From Candidatus Sumerlaeia bacterium (GTDB lineage: Bacteria > Sumerlaeota > Sumerlaeia > SLMS01 > JAHLLQ01): DNA of 64,000 nucleotides. This document shows positions 8,914 through 17,326 of the stretch, one piece after another. How positions within the stretch are numbered: the first letter of the stretch is position 1; every line of letters starts with the position of its first letter. The notes below the pieces were generated by a model. That model ran no database searches, was not told the origin of the DNA, and saw only the letters and a program-made list of their open reading frames with translations. The position numbers and the translations under genes are program-made. The DNA is taken from NCBI GenBank assembly GCA_019634695.1, contig JAHCAW010000019.1:1-64000 (forward strand), given 5' to 3'.

Positions 8914-10169
8914 TTGGGGCTTTTCCGATTCGCGGGGGAGAAGAGATCGTCGGCCGAATCGGGCAACGTGTCGGCAGGCGCTTGCTGTCCATTGGTGCGA
9001 TTGCGGGCGACAACTTCAAGGATCGCCTGCGCGGCGCGGTCGGAGGCTCCCTCGCCGCCGAGGCGTTCCTTGACTTCCTGCAAGTCCGCCACCATGCGGG
9101 CGTACTCCTCGCGGTTGGACAGGTAGTGGTGCGTCTTCTCCGCCAGATTGCGGGGGGTGAATTCGTCCTGGAGCAATTCGGGCACGATGCGGTCGCCCGC
9201 CACGATATTGGGCAGACCGATGTGGCCGATCGTGAAGACCTGCTTGCCGATCAGCCACGTCACCGAGTTGACGCGATAGACGATCAGCATGGGCGTGCCG
9301 AGGATGGCCGCCTCGAGCGTCGAGGTGCCCGACTTCACCCACGAGAAGTCGCAACTGCTGCGGATGCTGTAGCGCAGGCGCGGGGCGACGACGGGCGTGA
9401 AGTCCAGGGCGGCCTTGTCGATCGATTCGCGGATCATGTCGTCGCCGATCGTCGAAGCCTGCACGATGACGAACTGGGCGGAAGGGTCGATCTCGCGGTA
9501 GCGCTTGGCGCCCTCGAGCATGATCGGCAGGAACTGGGTGACTTCCTTCCGGCGACTGCCCGGCACCAGGCCGATCAGCGGCCGATTGGGATCGAGGCCG
9601 AACTCGGCGCACACCTGCTCGCGCGTCAGGTCCACCTTGATGACGTCGAACAGCGGATGCCCGACGTGCACGACGTCCACCCCCTCCTCCTTGTAGAGGT
9701 TCACCTCAAAGGGGAAGATGACGATCATGCGGTCGACGACGCGGGCCAGCGTGTAGAGGCGGCTGCGGTGCCAGGCCCAGATCTGGGGACTGATGTACCA
9801 CACCACCGGGATGCCCATCTTGCGGGCCTTCTGCGCGATGCGGATGTTGAACCCCGGGTAGTCGATCAGCACGAGCACGTCGGGGCGGAACTTCTCGAGG
9901 AAGTGGATCGTGTTGTAGAACAGGCGCCGGATTTCGGGGAAGTTGGTGATGACGCCGACGAAGCCGATGATGGCGAGGTCCTCGACGATGTTGGCCTTCA
10001 GTTTGACGCCGGCCTCCGCCATGCGCGGCCCGCCCAGGCCGTAGGCCCGGATGTCGGGGTCCTGGCGGAACAGGGCCTTGAAGAGGTTGCCGGCATGGAT
10101 ATCGCCGGAGTTTTCGCCCGCGATGGCGAACAGCTTGACGGGGCGGTCCTGGGATTCCGGCGGGGCCAA
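8910..10169 (-). CDS. lpxB: Lipid A disaccharide synthase
   Basis: A 419-residue GT19 glycosyltransferase that joins UDP-2,3-diacylglucosamine to lipid X (2,3-diacylglucosamine-1-phosphate) to make the lipid A disaccharide at the inner membrane. FAIAGENSGDIHAGNL near the N terminus, RAYGLGGPRMAEAGV, VLIDYPGFNIRIAQKA and WYISPQIWAWHRSR are diagnostic, as is VGHPLFDV followed by LVPGSRRKEV. The C terminus has the usual helical end. The start appears to be TTG (10,169); no better ATG exists before the conserved AIAGENSGD block. It implies that the organism makes lipid A. It is downstream of the Gfo/Idh oxidoreductase and overlaps der by four bases. Confidence 0.97.
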   Translation of the reverse strand: MAPPESQDRPVKLFAIAGENSGDIHAGNLFKALFRQDPDIRAYGLGGPRMAEAGVKLKANIVEDLAIIGFVGVITNFPEIRRLFYNTIHFLEKFRPDVLVLIDYPGFNIRIAQKARKMGIPVVWYISPQIWAWHRSRLYTLARVVDRMIVIFPFEVNLYKEEGVDVVHVGHPLFDVIKVDLTREQVCAEFGLDPNRPLIGLVPGSRRKEVTQFLPIMLEGAKRYREIDPSAQFVIVQASTIGDDMIRESIDKAALDFTPVVAPRLRYSIRSSCDFSWVKSGTSTLEAAILGTPMLIVYRVNSVTWLIGKQVFTIGHIGLPNIVAGDRIVPELLQDEFTPRNLAEKTHHYLSNREEYARMVADLQEVKERLGGEGASDRAAQAILEVVARNRTNGQQAPADTLPDSADDLFSPANRKSPK

Positions 10170-10224
10170 GGGACAGGGTCCGGGTCGGGGGGATCGCGAC
10201 GTGCGGGCGTTCGTGCGCGGGGCG

Positions 10225-11250
10225 CTACTCCGGCGCCAGGCTCGACTCGCGCAGGCGCTGGGTCAGGTCCACCAGCTTCTCGTTGTTGAACATCGGCACG
10301 CGCTGCTCGCGGATCATCTCGGTGATGCGGATGACGACGTCGAGCGCGGCGGTGGCCTGCTCGCCGGTGGTCTGCGGCGTGCGCCCGGCGCGGATGCACT
10401 CGAGGAAGTGCTCGAGTTCGAGCTTGAGCGGCTCCTTGCGCTGCACGCGGATCTTCTTCGTCTGGATGAAGCAGGGCAGCTCGCCCGGCCGCACGATGCG
10501 CTTCTTGAAGCGCTCGTGGATCTCCATCGTCTGCTTCTGGTAGTCGAGCGAGATGTAGGCGTTGTCCTGGAAGACGCGCAGCTTGCGCATCGGCTTGGGC
10601 GTCACGCGCGAGCAGGTCACGTTGGCGATGCAGCCGCTCTGGAAGCGGATGCGGGCGTTGGCGATGTCTTCCTTGTCCGTCAGGATCGGGACGCCCGTCG
10701 CCTCGATGCGGTCGATCGGCGAGTTCACGATTCGCAGGATGATGTCGATGTCGTGGATCATCAGGTCCATCACGACGCCGATGTCCTTCACGCGCGGATC
10801 GAACGGCCCCAGCCGGTGGCACTCGATGAACAGCGGCGTGGTCAGGAACTCCTTGAAGCGCTGCACGCCGACGTTGAAGTGCTCGATGTGTCCGACCTGC
10901 AACACGAGCCCGTTGCGGGACGCCACCGCCGACAGCCGCGCCGCGTCCTGCACCGACGTCGTGATCGGCTTCTCAACCAGGCAGTGAATCCCGTTCTCGA
11001 GGAACGCCTCGGCGATCTCGAAGTGCGTCACCGTCGGCGTGGCGATGCTCACCGCATCCACCTTGCCGATCAGGTCCGTGTACTTCTTCGTCGCCTTCGC
11101 CCCCCACGCCTTCGCGATCTTGCGCCCCTGATGCCCGTCGGCATCGCAGACGTAGATCAACTCGGCGTTCTCGCTCTGGGCGTAATTGCGGGCGTGGTGC
11201 TGCCCCAGATGACCGACTCCCACCACGCCAACACGAAGTTTCTCAGACAT
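10225..11250 (-). CDS. Gfo/Idh/MocA oxidoreductase, probably GnnA-like
   Basis: A 341-residue NAD(P)-dependent oxidoreductase. The Rossmann motif VGVVGVGHLGQHHARNY opens the protein. The EKP motif (CLVEKPITTSV) and the C-terminal substrate domain with DLMIHDIDIILRIV follow the family plan. Its position directly upstream of lpxB fits the GnnA-type enzyme that oxidises the 3-OH of UDP-GlcNAc before transamination, giving a 3-amino sugar for amide-linked acyl chains in lipid A. The GnnB aminotransferase is not in this cluster; the nearest DegT enzyme is at 1.6-2.8 kb. The family and the lpxB link are clear; the GnnA assignment is inference from context. Confidence 0.85.
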   Translation of the reverse strand: MSEKLRVGVVGVGHLGQHHARNYAQSENAELIYVCDADGHQGRKIAKAWGAKATKKYTDLIGKVDAVSIATPTVTHFEIAEAFLENGIHCLVEKPITTSVQDAARLSAVASRNGLVLQVGHIEHFNVGVQRFKEFLTTPLFIECHRLGPFDPRVKDIGVVMDLMIHDIDIILRIVNSPIDRIEATGVPILTDKEDIANARIRFQSGCIANVTCSRVTPKPMRKLRVFQDNAYISLDYQKQTMEIHERFKKRIVRPGELPCFIQTKKIRVQRKEPLKLELEHFLECIRAGRTPQTTGEQATAALDVVIRITEMIREQRVPMFNNEKLVDLTQRLRESSLAPE

Positions 11251-11320
11251 TCAAGTGGCCCTCTTTCGGCCGCGCCGGCAGGCGACCCCCCGAGCCGACG
11301 CCAGACAATTCCCTGTAACG

Positions 11321-12238
11321 CTAGGTCAGGTGCGCCAGGACCGCAACCACGGTTACGATCCACAGGAACACCGTCGCAAGCAGCGGTTTATCCTGCAACA
11401 GCACCAACTCCGGCGCCCCGCCCTCCTGTTGCTGGCAGGCCAACCACAGGTACCGGAACATTCCATACACCACGAACGGCATCGTCAAGACCAGCAAGTA
11501 CGGGCTGTCCGTCGTGGCACCCGATTCGGCCACGCGGGCGAACTGCCCCTGCGTGGCCCACAGCGCATAGCTGAAAAGCGTTCCAGCCGTCACCACCGCC
11601 AGCACGAGGTCCAGATACGCCGGCGAGTACTCGCCCAGCACCCGGCGATGCGAGGCCGCCTCGTCGCCGAGCGTCAGCAGTTCGGCGCGGCGCTTGGCCG
11701 TCGCAAGGAACAGAGCCAGGAACAACGTCGTCAGCAGGAAGTACGAGGTCACCTCGACCGGACTGGCCGGATCGAAGCGGATCACCTCGATGCCCGCCAG
11801 CGCCCGCAGCACAAAGCCGACTGCCAGAATCAGAATGTCCAGCACCGGCACATGCTTGAGATGCCACGAGTAGGTCGCCGTCAGGACAAGGTAGGCCAGC
11901 GCGAGCCAGAAGAAGGGCATCGGCAGCCAGAGCAGACTGGCGCCGAGCGAGATCACCGCGAGCGCCACCGCCCCCACGCCCGCTGCGCGTGGCGAGATGC
12001 GGCCCGACGCAATCGGGCGCAGGCGCTTGCGCGGGTGCTCGCGGTCCTGTGCCAGGTCCGAAATGTCGTTGTGGATGTAGACGACTCCGCTCAGCGCGCA
12101 GAAGACCGCGAAGCCCGCCAGCGCGTGCAGCAGCGAGGCCGGATCGCTCCAGCGCCGCGCGAACACCAGCCCCGCCAGCAGCAGCAGGTTCTTGACCCAC
12201 TGCTTCGGACGAAGGCTGAGCAGAAACGCGATAACCAT
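11321..12238 (-). CDS. UbiA-family prenyltransferase, decaprenyl-phosphate phosphoribosyltransferase-like
   Basis: A 305-residue integral membrane protein with about nine helices. LRPKQWVKNLLLLAGLVF at the N terminus and NDISDLAQDREHPRKRLRPI are the hallmark of DPPR-synthase-like UbiA proteins, which transfer 5-phosphoribose from PRPP to polyprenyl phosphate. The second Asp-rich site follows TYSWHLKHVPVLDILIL. In mycobacteria this starts the decaprenyl-phosphoryl-arabinose pathway; in Gram-negatives it may feed an arabinose- or ribose-containing glycan. No DprE1/DprE2 homologue is in the window. The start is the ATG at 12,238, seven bases after the rimM stop; the frame is open further upstream but that part is a shadow of rimM. 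Confidence 0.88.
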   Translation of the reverse strand: MVIAFLLSLRPKQWVKNLLLLAGLVFARRWSDPASLLHALAGFAVFCALSGVVYIHNDISDLAQDREHPRKRLRPIASGRISPRAAGVGAVALAVISLGASLLWLPMPFFWLALAYLVLTATYSWHLKHVPVLDILILAVGFVLRALAGIEVIRFDPASPVEVTSYFLLTTLFLALFLATAKRRAELLTLGDEAASHRRVLGEYSPAYLDLVLAVVTAGTLFSYALWATQGQFARVAESGATTDSPYLLVLTMPFVVYGMFRYLWLACQQQEGGAPELVLLQDKPLLATVFLWIVTVVAVLAHLT

Positions 12239-12245
12239 TCGAAAA

Positions 12246-12797
12246 TCAGTCCACCAGACCCTCGGGGATGCGCACCGTCGCGACCCGGCGCGCAGGGTCC
12301 AATTCGGGCACGAACTGCGGCAACAGCGGCAGGAGCACCTCTTGCCCCGGAGCGGCTTCCAGATCGAGCACGAGGTAGTCGTGCGCCGTGCCCTCGCGCG
12401 CCGTCCGCACCGTGCCCAGCCGCGCGCCCGAATCCGCATCGCGGACTTCGAGGCCCTCGAGGTCGTGGATGTAGAACGAATCCGGCGGCGCGGGCCAGAG
12501 TTGATCGGACGGCACGACGAGTTCGCCGGTCGTCAACGCCTCGGCCGCCGTGCGGTCGTCGATGCCCTCGAAGCGGGCATGCACCGTCCCGCCGGAAACC
12601 CACATCTCGTCCACCCGGTACGGCCCCAGCAGGCGCCGACCCAGACGGACGTGATAGGATTCCACGGGGGCGTCGACCAACTCCTCGGCGCTGCGCGTCA
12701 ACGGCTTGAGCCGCAACGTTCCCCGCAGGCCGTGGGGGCGCATCACCTGGGCGACAACCACCCAGGCTTGCCCCGCATCCTGGCCCGATTCGGTCAA
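12246..12797 (-). CDS. rimM: 16S rRNA processing factor RimM
   Basis: A 183-residue ribosome maturation factor for the head of the 30S subunit. It has the usual two beta-barrel domains: an N-terminal one beginning VVVAQVMRPHGLRGTLRLKP and a PRC-barrel with DLEGLEVRDADSGARLGTV. The end VLLPLLPQFVPELDPARRVA is also typical. The start is TTG (12,797), five bases from the khpA stop, as no ATG precedes the conserved region. It lies between khpA and a prenyltransferase, where trmD would normally follow. Confidence 0.95.
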   Translation of the reverse strand: MTESGQDAGQAWVVVAQVMRPHGLRGTLRLKPLTRSAEELVDAPVESYHVRLGRRLLGPYRVDEMWVSGGTVHARFEGIDDRTAAEALTTGELVVPSDQLWPAPPDSFYIHDLEGLEVRDADSGARLGTVRTAREGTAHDYLVLDLEAAPGQEVLLPLLPQFVPELDPARRVATVRIPEGLVD

Positions 12798-12801
12798 GGG
12801 A

Positions 12802-13050
12802 TCACTCCACGATTTGCAGCAAGGACTTCTTGCGGTGCTTGGTGGCCGCGGCGCTCAGGATCTTGCGCAGCGCCTTGGCGGTCTGTCCACTCTTGCCGAT
12901 CACCTTGCCGACGTCCTCGGGGCACACGCGCAACTCGACGATGATGCTCGTGTCGCTCTCGATCGCCGTCACCGTGACCTTCTCGGGTTCGTCGACCAGA
13001 GCCTTGGCGATGTACTCCACCAGTGTCTGGAGGTTGGGTTCCTCGTACAT
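12802..13050 (-). CDS. khpA: KH-domain RNA-binding protein KhpA
   Basis: An 82-residue single-KH protein. MYEEPNLQTLVEYIAKALV is the family N terminus, and the RNA-binding GXXG loop is in VGKVIGKSGQTAKALRKIL. KhpA pairs with KhpB/Jag and binds many RNAs, with effects on cell size and division in Gram-positives. It sits in its usual place between rpsP and rimM. The reading frame extends upstream to 13,188, but that 46-residue extension is low-complexity and unlike the family, so the ATG at 13,050 is taken. Confidence 0.95.
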   Translation of the reverse strand: MYEEPNLQTLVEYIAKALVDEPEKVTVTAIESDTSIIVELRVCPEDVGKVIGKSGQTAKALRKILSAAATKHRKKSLLQIVE

Positions 13051-13196
13051 GTCGTTATCGTCTCCTGGAGCGGGAAAGCGCCGGGCCCGGGCACCGGCGT
13101 CGTCTACACGAACGGGACAGGCTGGGGGGATGAGGGAGGGACCCCGGGCACACACGCAAGAAAAAAGCTGCAGGGAAGTTGTGGACAACTTCCCCG

Positions 13197-13502
13197 TCAG
13201 CTCGGCTTCTGCGCCTCGCGAGCCTTGCGCGCCGCCAGCTTCTCCTCGTGGAAGCGACGCATGATGCCACGCTTGCGCAGCAGAGCGCGCACCGTTTCGG
13301 TCGGCTGGGCGCCGTTGTTCAGCCAGTAGAGCGCACGCTCCTCGTCGCAGACGATCTGCTCGGCCTCGGCCTTGTTCAACGGCTGGTAGCGGCCGATGAT
13401 CTCGATGAACTTGCCGTCGCGCGCGCGCCGCGAATCGGCCACGACAAGGCGGTAGTACGGGGCCTTCTTGCGGCCAACTCGGGTCAGGCGGATCTTCACC
13501 AT
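13197..13502 (-). CDS. rpsP: 30S ribosomal protein S16
   Basis: A 101-residue ribosomal protein. [20 protein letters not shown], the [13 protein letters not shown] strand and the [19 protein letters not shown] helix are diagnostic. The start is the ATG at 13,502; an in-frame ATG 14 codons upstream would add an unrelated leader. It lies 72 bp downstream of ffh and 146 bp upstream of khpA, so khpA may have its own start signals. Confidence 0.97.
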   Translation of the reverse strand: MVKIRLTRVGRKKAPYYRLVVADSRRARDGKFIEIIGRYQPLNKAEAEQIVCDEERALYWLNNGAQPTETVRALLRKRGIMRRFHEEKLAARKAREAQKPS

Positions 13503-13541
13503 GGGGACTTCACTCCTTGTGGGGTTTGGATTTGGGTTCAA

Positions 13542-13560
13542 CAAGCTTGCATGAAGCTTG
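13542..13560. other. Small intergenic hairpin between ffh and rpsP
   Basis: The arms CAAGCTT and AAGCTTG pair perfectly around a 5-base loop in the 30-bp gap between ffh and the rpsP leader. There is no T-run, so a terminator role is doubtful. It may be an mRNA processing or stability element. Confidence 0.35.
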
Positions 13561-13574
13561 AAGGGTTCCGGGGT

Positions 13575-15110
13575 TCACTGGCGCCTCTTCTTGTTCCGGC
13601 GCTTGCGTTGATTGCGCGGCAGCGTCGCGGGGCGCGCCTGCATCTCGAGCTGCCGCATCTGCTTCATCTGCTTCATCTGCCGGCGGTACTCCTTGTACTC
13701 GCGCGAGCCCGGCGCGGGCATCTCGCCCATGCCCGGCATCGCCGCCGGATCCATCGACTCCTCGCCGTCGGGGGCACCTCCCTTGAAGGCCGCCCCGAGG
13801 CCCCCGCCGGCAAGCTGCTGCATCATGCCTCGCATCTGCTCGAACTGGCGCACCAGATCGTTCACCTGCTTGAGCGTGTGCCCCGAGCCGCGCGCGATGC
13901 GGTCGCGCCGCCGCCCGTCCTGGCGCACCAACTCCGGGTTCTCGCGCTCCTGCCGCGTCATGGACAGAATCATCGCCTGCACGCGACCGAACTCGCGGCT
14001 CAGCATGTCGTTGTCCACGTCACGCAGCATGTTGCCCACGCCCGGGATCATCCCCAACAGGCCCTTGAGCGAGCCCATCCGGTTGATCGTCTTCATCTGC
14101 TTGATGAAGTCGTTGTAGTTAAACTTCCCGGTTCCAAGCTTGTCGCGCAGGCTGGCGGCCTCGGTCTCGTCGATCGCCTCCTGCGCCTTCTCGACCAGCG
14201 AGGTCACGTCGCCCATGCCCAGAATGCGCTGGGCCACGCGGTCGGCGTGGAACTTCTCCAGATCGTCGGGCTTCTCGCCCACGCCGGCGAAGACGACCGG
14301 CTTGCCCGTCACCGCCTTGATCGACAGCGCCGCGCCGCCGCGCGCGTCGCCGTCCAGCTTCGTCAGGCAGACGCCGTCGATGCCGACCTGGTCGTTGAAC
14401 GTCCGGGCGGAGTTCACCGCGTCCTGGCCGGTCATCGCGTCGGCGACGAGGAAAGTATAGTCCGGATGCAGGCGGTCGCGGATCGCCCGCAACTCGTCCA
14501 TCTTCACTTCGTCGATGTGCAGCCGGCCCGCCGTGTCCACGATCAGGACGTCGCGGCCGCTCTTGCGCGCCTGCTCGCGGGCCCGCTCGACGATCGTCGC
14601 CGGCTCGGTCTCCGTGCCCATCTCGAAAACCGGCACCGCCAGCCCGGCGCCGACCTGCTTGAGCTGCTCGATGGCCGCCGGCCGGTAGATGTCGCAAGCC
14701 ACCAGCATCGGCTTGCAGCCCGTCTTCTCCAGCCAGCGCGCCAGCTTGCCGCAGAACGTCGTCTTGCCCGCGCCCTGCAAGCCCAGCATCATGATGATCG
14801 AAGTCTTGCCCGGCTCGACCGCGAACGGCCGGTCCGCCTCCGACTCGCCCCCGATCATCCGCACCAGTTCCTGGTGCACGATGTAGAACAACTGCTGCGC
14901 CGGGTTGACTCCCTTGACGATCTCCTGCCCGACCGCCCGCTCGCGCACCGCCGCGACGAAGTCCTTCACGATCAGGTAGTTGACGTCGGCCTCCAGCAGC
15001 GCCATGCGCACCTCGCGCATCGCCTCCTGGATGTTGTCCTCCGTCAGGGTCTTCTGACCCCGCAGCTTGCGGAAGACGCTCTCGAACTTGTCGCCCAGCG
15101 ATTGGAACAT
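13575..15110 (-). CDS. ffh: Signal recognition particle GTPase Ffh (SRP54)
   Basis: A 511-residue SRP GTPase for cotranslational membrane targeting. The N domain (1-95) is followed by the G domain, with P-loop GLQGAGKTT, DTAGRLHIDE and TKLDGDARGG. The M domain begins near residue 300, with RMGSLKGLLGMIPG and the RNA-binding SGHTLKQVNDLVRQFEQM. A Met-rich tail follows and ends in a basic RNRRQ-like cluster (RNQRKRRNKKRRQ), longer than in many homologues. It is linked to ylxM upstream and rpsP downstream, the classic arrangement. No SRP RNA gene was seen in the window. Confidence 0.98.
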   Translation of the reverse strand: MFQSLGDKFESVFRKLRGQKTLTEDNIQEAMREVRMALLEADVNYLIVKDFVAAVRERAVGQEIVKGVNPAQQLFYIVHQELVRMIGGESEADRPFAVEPGKTSIIMMLGLQGAGKTTFCGKLARWLEKTGCKPMLVACDIYRPAAIEQLKQVGAGLAVPVFEMGTETEPATIVERAREQARKSGRDVLIVDTAGRLHIDEVKMDELRAIRDRLHPDYTFLVADAMTGQDAVNSARTFNDQVGIDGVCLTKLDGDARGGAALSIKAVTGKPVVFAGVGEKPDDLEKFHADRVAQRILGMGDVTSLVEKAQEAIDETEAASLRDKLGTGKFNYNDFIKQMKTINRMGSLKGLLGMIPGVGNMLRDVDNDMLSREFGRVQAMILSMTRQERENPELVRQDGRRRDRIARGSGHTLKQVNDLVRQFEQMRGMMQQLAGGGLGAAFKGGAPDGEESMDPAAMPGMGEMPAPGSREYKEYRRQMKQMKQMRQLEMQARPATLPRNQRKRRNKKRRQ

Positions 15111-15158
15111 ATCGTCGTGCCCGGTATCGTCGGCCGCCGTGGCGCCCGCGGGGGTCCC

Positions 15159-15668
15159 TTACTCGGGAGGCAGCGCCTCCGCCAGATTCGTTGCCACCTC
15201 GCCCAACTCGCGCACCAGCCCCTCGGCGTTGTAGATGATGCCGCCGCTGCGGTGCAGCCGATCCTGCATGACGCGCAGACGCTCGACCGCCGTCCGGGCC
15301 GCCGCCGTCACCTCCGGCGCCGGCGGGGGAGTCGCCTGACCGACCGCCTCGTCGGCCGCGCGTCCGGCCGGCCCGCGCCCCGACTCCGTCTCCGCCCCCC
15401 GCACGACGCCCCGCCGCAGCAGCCCCAGCTTCGTCTCGTAGTCTTCCAGCGACCGCTCCGCGTGCTTGACTGCGTCATGCACCGCCTGCCGCGAAACCTG
15501 ATACATCCGCCCCACCTCGCCGAAAGACAGGTCCTCCTCGAAGTGCAACTGGACGAAGGTGCGCTGCCGTTCGGTCAGCAGCCCGCCATAGAGGTCCATC
15601 AACTGGCCGATGCGCACCACCTTGTCGAGGGGGTCGGCTTCGGGGCTGGAGCGGGTCGTCTCGTCCAT
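15159..15668 (-). CDS. ylxM: YlxM-like helix-turn-helix protein
   Basis: A 169-residue sigma-70 region 4-like protein. The conserved part is residues 15-90: GGLLTERQRTFVQLHFEEDL, then SFGEVGRMYQVSRQAVHDAV (the helix-turn-helix) and a coiled helix (KHAERSLEDYETKLGLL). YlxM proteins are encoded next to ffh and influence SRP GTPase activity. The C-terminal 75 residues, rich in Arg, Glu and Pro with a second helical segment, are longer than in typical 105-115-residue members. It starts the minus-strand ffh cluster. Confidence 0.85.
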   Translation of the reverse strand: MDETTRSSPEADPLDKVVRIGQLMDLYGGLLTERQRTFVQLHFEEDLSFGEVGRMYQVSRQAVHDAVKHAERSLEDYETKLGLLRRGVVRGAETESGRGPAGRAADEAVGQATPPPAPEVTAAARTAVERLRVMQDRLHRSGGIIYNAEGLVRELGEVATNLAEALPPE

Positions 15669-16327
15669 GGAGGTCCCTGCCTTCGTGGGGCTGCGTGGGC
15701 GTCAGCCAAAAAGGCTTTACGACAGGGGGGGAGCCCCCCCCGGCGGGTCAAGACGAAACGGCAGCCCATGGATGATCTCATACGACTTCGGGAAATTGAC
15801 AGCAAGGGCCGATCCGTTGACTGTGGCTTGGGCGCTTGGCGCGCCGAAGCTGAACAGCGAAGGCGGGTCTCGCCCAAGTTCGGGGGATCTCGCCAAGAGA
15901 AGGAGGCCCCAAGCCCAAGGCGGCGGCTGAGCAGGCATTCGAGCAGACCAATTCAAGCTCAAGAATCCCAACCATGCGCGTGGAGTGGCTGGACTTGGGC
16001 GAGACGCCCAAGCCACAGTTAACAGCCTCGCCACGCGACATGTTGCAGGACAACTGGCATCGGTTTTCCGAAACGCCATGGGCTCTCTGAGTGCTGTCGG
16101 CGATTCTCCGAAATCGTATCATGCGGTTCTTGGCGCTGAGGCTTGAAGTGAGCCCGGCACGAGCCACTGAGCAGAGCAGTCAGAGAATGCGCCCGCTCAA
16201 GGCAGGCACATGTAGGCCGCGTTGCGACCGATTCGGCCCGTCGCACTTTCGAGTCGGTGTTTTCGCCTTGCGACTCGGCGACTGCGCCGCATGATTGAGA
16301 GGAGACTCGGATTCGTGGGGGTAGCAG
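15669..16327. other. Intergenic region holding a repeat element
   Basis: 659 bp between divergent ylxM (minus) and a secreted-protein gene (plus). It contains a GC hairpin (six G, GAG, six C near 15,725-15,741) in the ylxM leader and repeat copy A at 15,778-16,122. Frames across the repeat are open on several strands but are repeat-derived and are not taken as genes. No clear promoter was identified; the plus-strand gene has a G-rich stretch just before its ATG. Confidence 0.6.
15778..16122 (-). repeat. MITE-like palindromic repeat, copy A
   Basis: The reverse complement of this stretch matches 58,397-58,703. Between GATGCCAGT (A: 16,061; B: 58,417) and CCACAGT (A: 15,820; B: 58,658), about 240 bp, I count about eight mismatches. 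Inside, a perfect 15-bp inverted repeat ACTGTGGCTTGGGCG lies at 15,820-15,834 and 16,005-16,019. A short hairpin CTTGGGCG-TCT-CGCCCAAG is nested at one end. The outer ends carry imperfect inverted repeats of the form ATACGAYTTCGG. No transposase is encoded. Palindromic core, terminal repeats and small size fit a non-autonomous (MITE-like) or REP-type element. No target duplication could be fixed. Confidence 0.8.
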
Positions 16328-17179
16328 ATGCGTCGTATCCTGGGAACATTCCTGGTTGGTCTGGTTGCACTGAGTGCGTCGGCCGAGGTGACGATTACTC
16401 CGACCGTTCTGGCCACCTACGACGTGCCCGATGGCGAGATCGTCGAGGAGGGGAGTTTCGATGCTTCGGGCAACCTGCTCCTGCGACTTCGCTCCAGTTC
16501 GACGGCGCACAGTCGCTTCAACCCGGACTTGGAGAGTTTCGAGGTTGTAGCCGGCTGGCTCTCGGGGTCGCCTTACTGGTGCGTCAGTTCGGACTTGGGA
16601 CTCGTCTCCAGCACCACGATCCACACGGGCTGGGCGGACTTCTGTCCTGACGCCAGTTTCCACGCAACCGGCTGGGGCGGGTCCGACTTTTCGTACGGCA
16701 CGTCGAGCTTCCTGAGCTACCATCGCGAGGTCTGGGGCGTCGCCAGCGGGCCCGGCGCCCAGCTTGTGGCGCTTGCCGGGCGCGTGGGAAACCCCTGCGA
16801 GCCTTCCGCTCCAACTCTCGAGGTGGCGCGCATCGTCGCGGGGCAGGACGACATGGCCGAGGAAACCGTGCTGACCGCACTGCAAGGCACGGGATCGGAG
16901 TGGGGCTTCTCACCGTACACCCAACTGGACTACGACAGCACCCATGAGTTCTACTGGGTTTGCTTCGACGATCCCGATGACAACCAGCGGTACTTCGTGG
17001 CGTTCGACGCATCGGGGGTGCGCAGGTGCCGGGTGCTGGCGCCGGGGGATTCCTCGCTGCTGGTTCACTGGAAGGACCGACAGTATTTCATCCTCGGCGA
17101 CAGCAGCATCCTGACGCTGGTCGAGCTGGACCTGAGCGCCTCCGTGCGGAGCTGGGTCTTGTTCGAAGAGGGCCGCTGA
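16328..17179 (+). CDS. Secreted protein of unknown function
   Basis: A 283-residue protein with a signal peptide (MRRILGTFLVGLVALSASA, cleavage likely after ASA). The mature part is rich in beta strands. It has four Cys in the central region (YWCVSSDLG, WADFCPDAS, VGNPCEPSA, YWVCFDDPDD), which could form disulfides. The pattern of Asp/Gly turns (DASGNLLLR, FDASGVRRC) suggests a beta-propeller-like or lectin-like fold, but I recognise no family. It precedes the MEMO gene by 147 bp on the same strand. Its role is unknown. Confidence 0.7.
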   Translation: MRRILGTFLVGLVALSASAEVTITPTVLATYDVPDGEIVEEGSFDASGNLLLRLRSSSTAHSRFNPDLESFEVVAGWLSGSPYWCVSSDLGLVSSTTIHTGWADFCPDASFHATGWGGSDFSYGTSSFLSYHREVWGVASGPGAQLVALAGRVGNPCEPSAPTLEVARIVAGQDDMAEETVLTALQGTGSEWGFSPYTQLDYDSTHEFYWVCFDDPDDNQRYFVAFDASGVRRCRVLAPGDSSLLVHWKDRQYFILGDSSILTLVELDLSASVRSWVLFEEGR

Positions 17180-17326
17180 CGCCCGGGCCCGGGCTGGGGC
17201 GGGCGCCGCACGGTTCGCGGGCGGGAAAAGTCCGGTTGCGCGGCATGCCACGGCCTCGCGAGAGTCGTTGCCGCCGCCCGGAGTTGCCTTCCGGGACACG
17301 TCCGTCCATTCCGGAGGCCCCACCGC

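Noticed and set aside
13179-16022. Open frame of 947 codons on the plus strand
   Set aside because: It is antisense to rpsP, ffh and ylxM; His/Arg/Leu-rich content with no domain.
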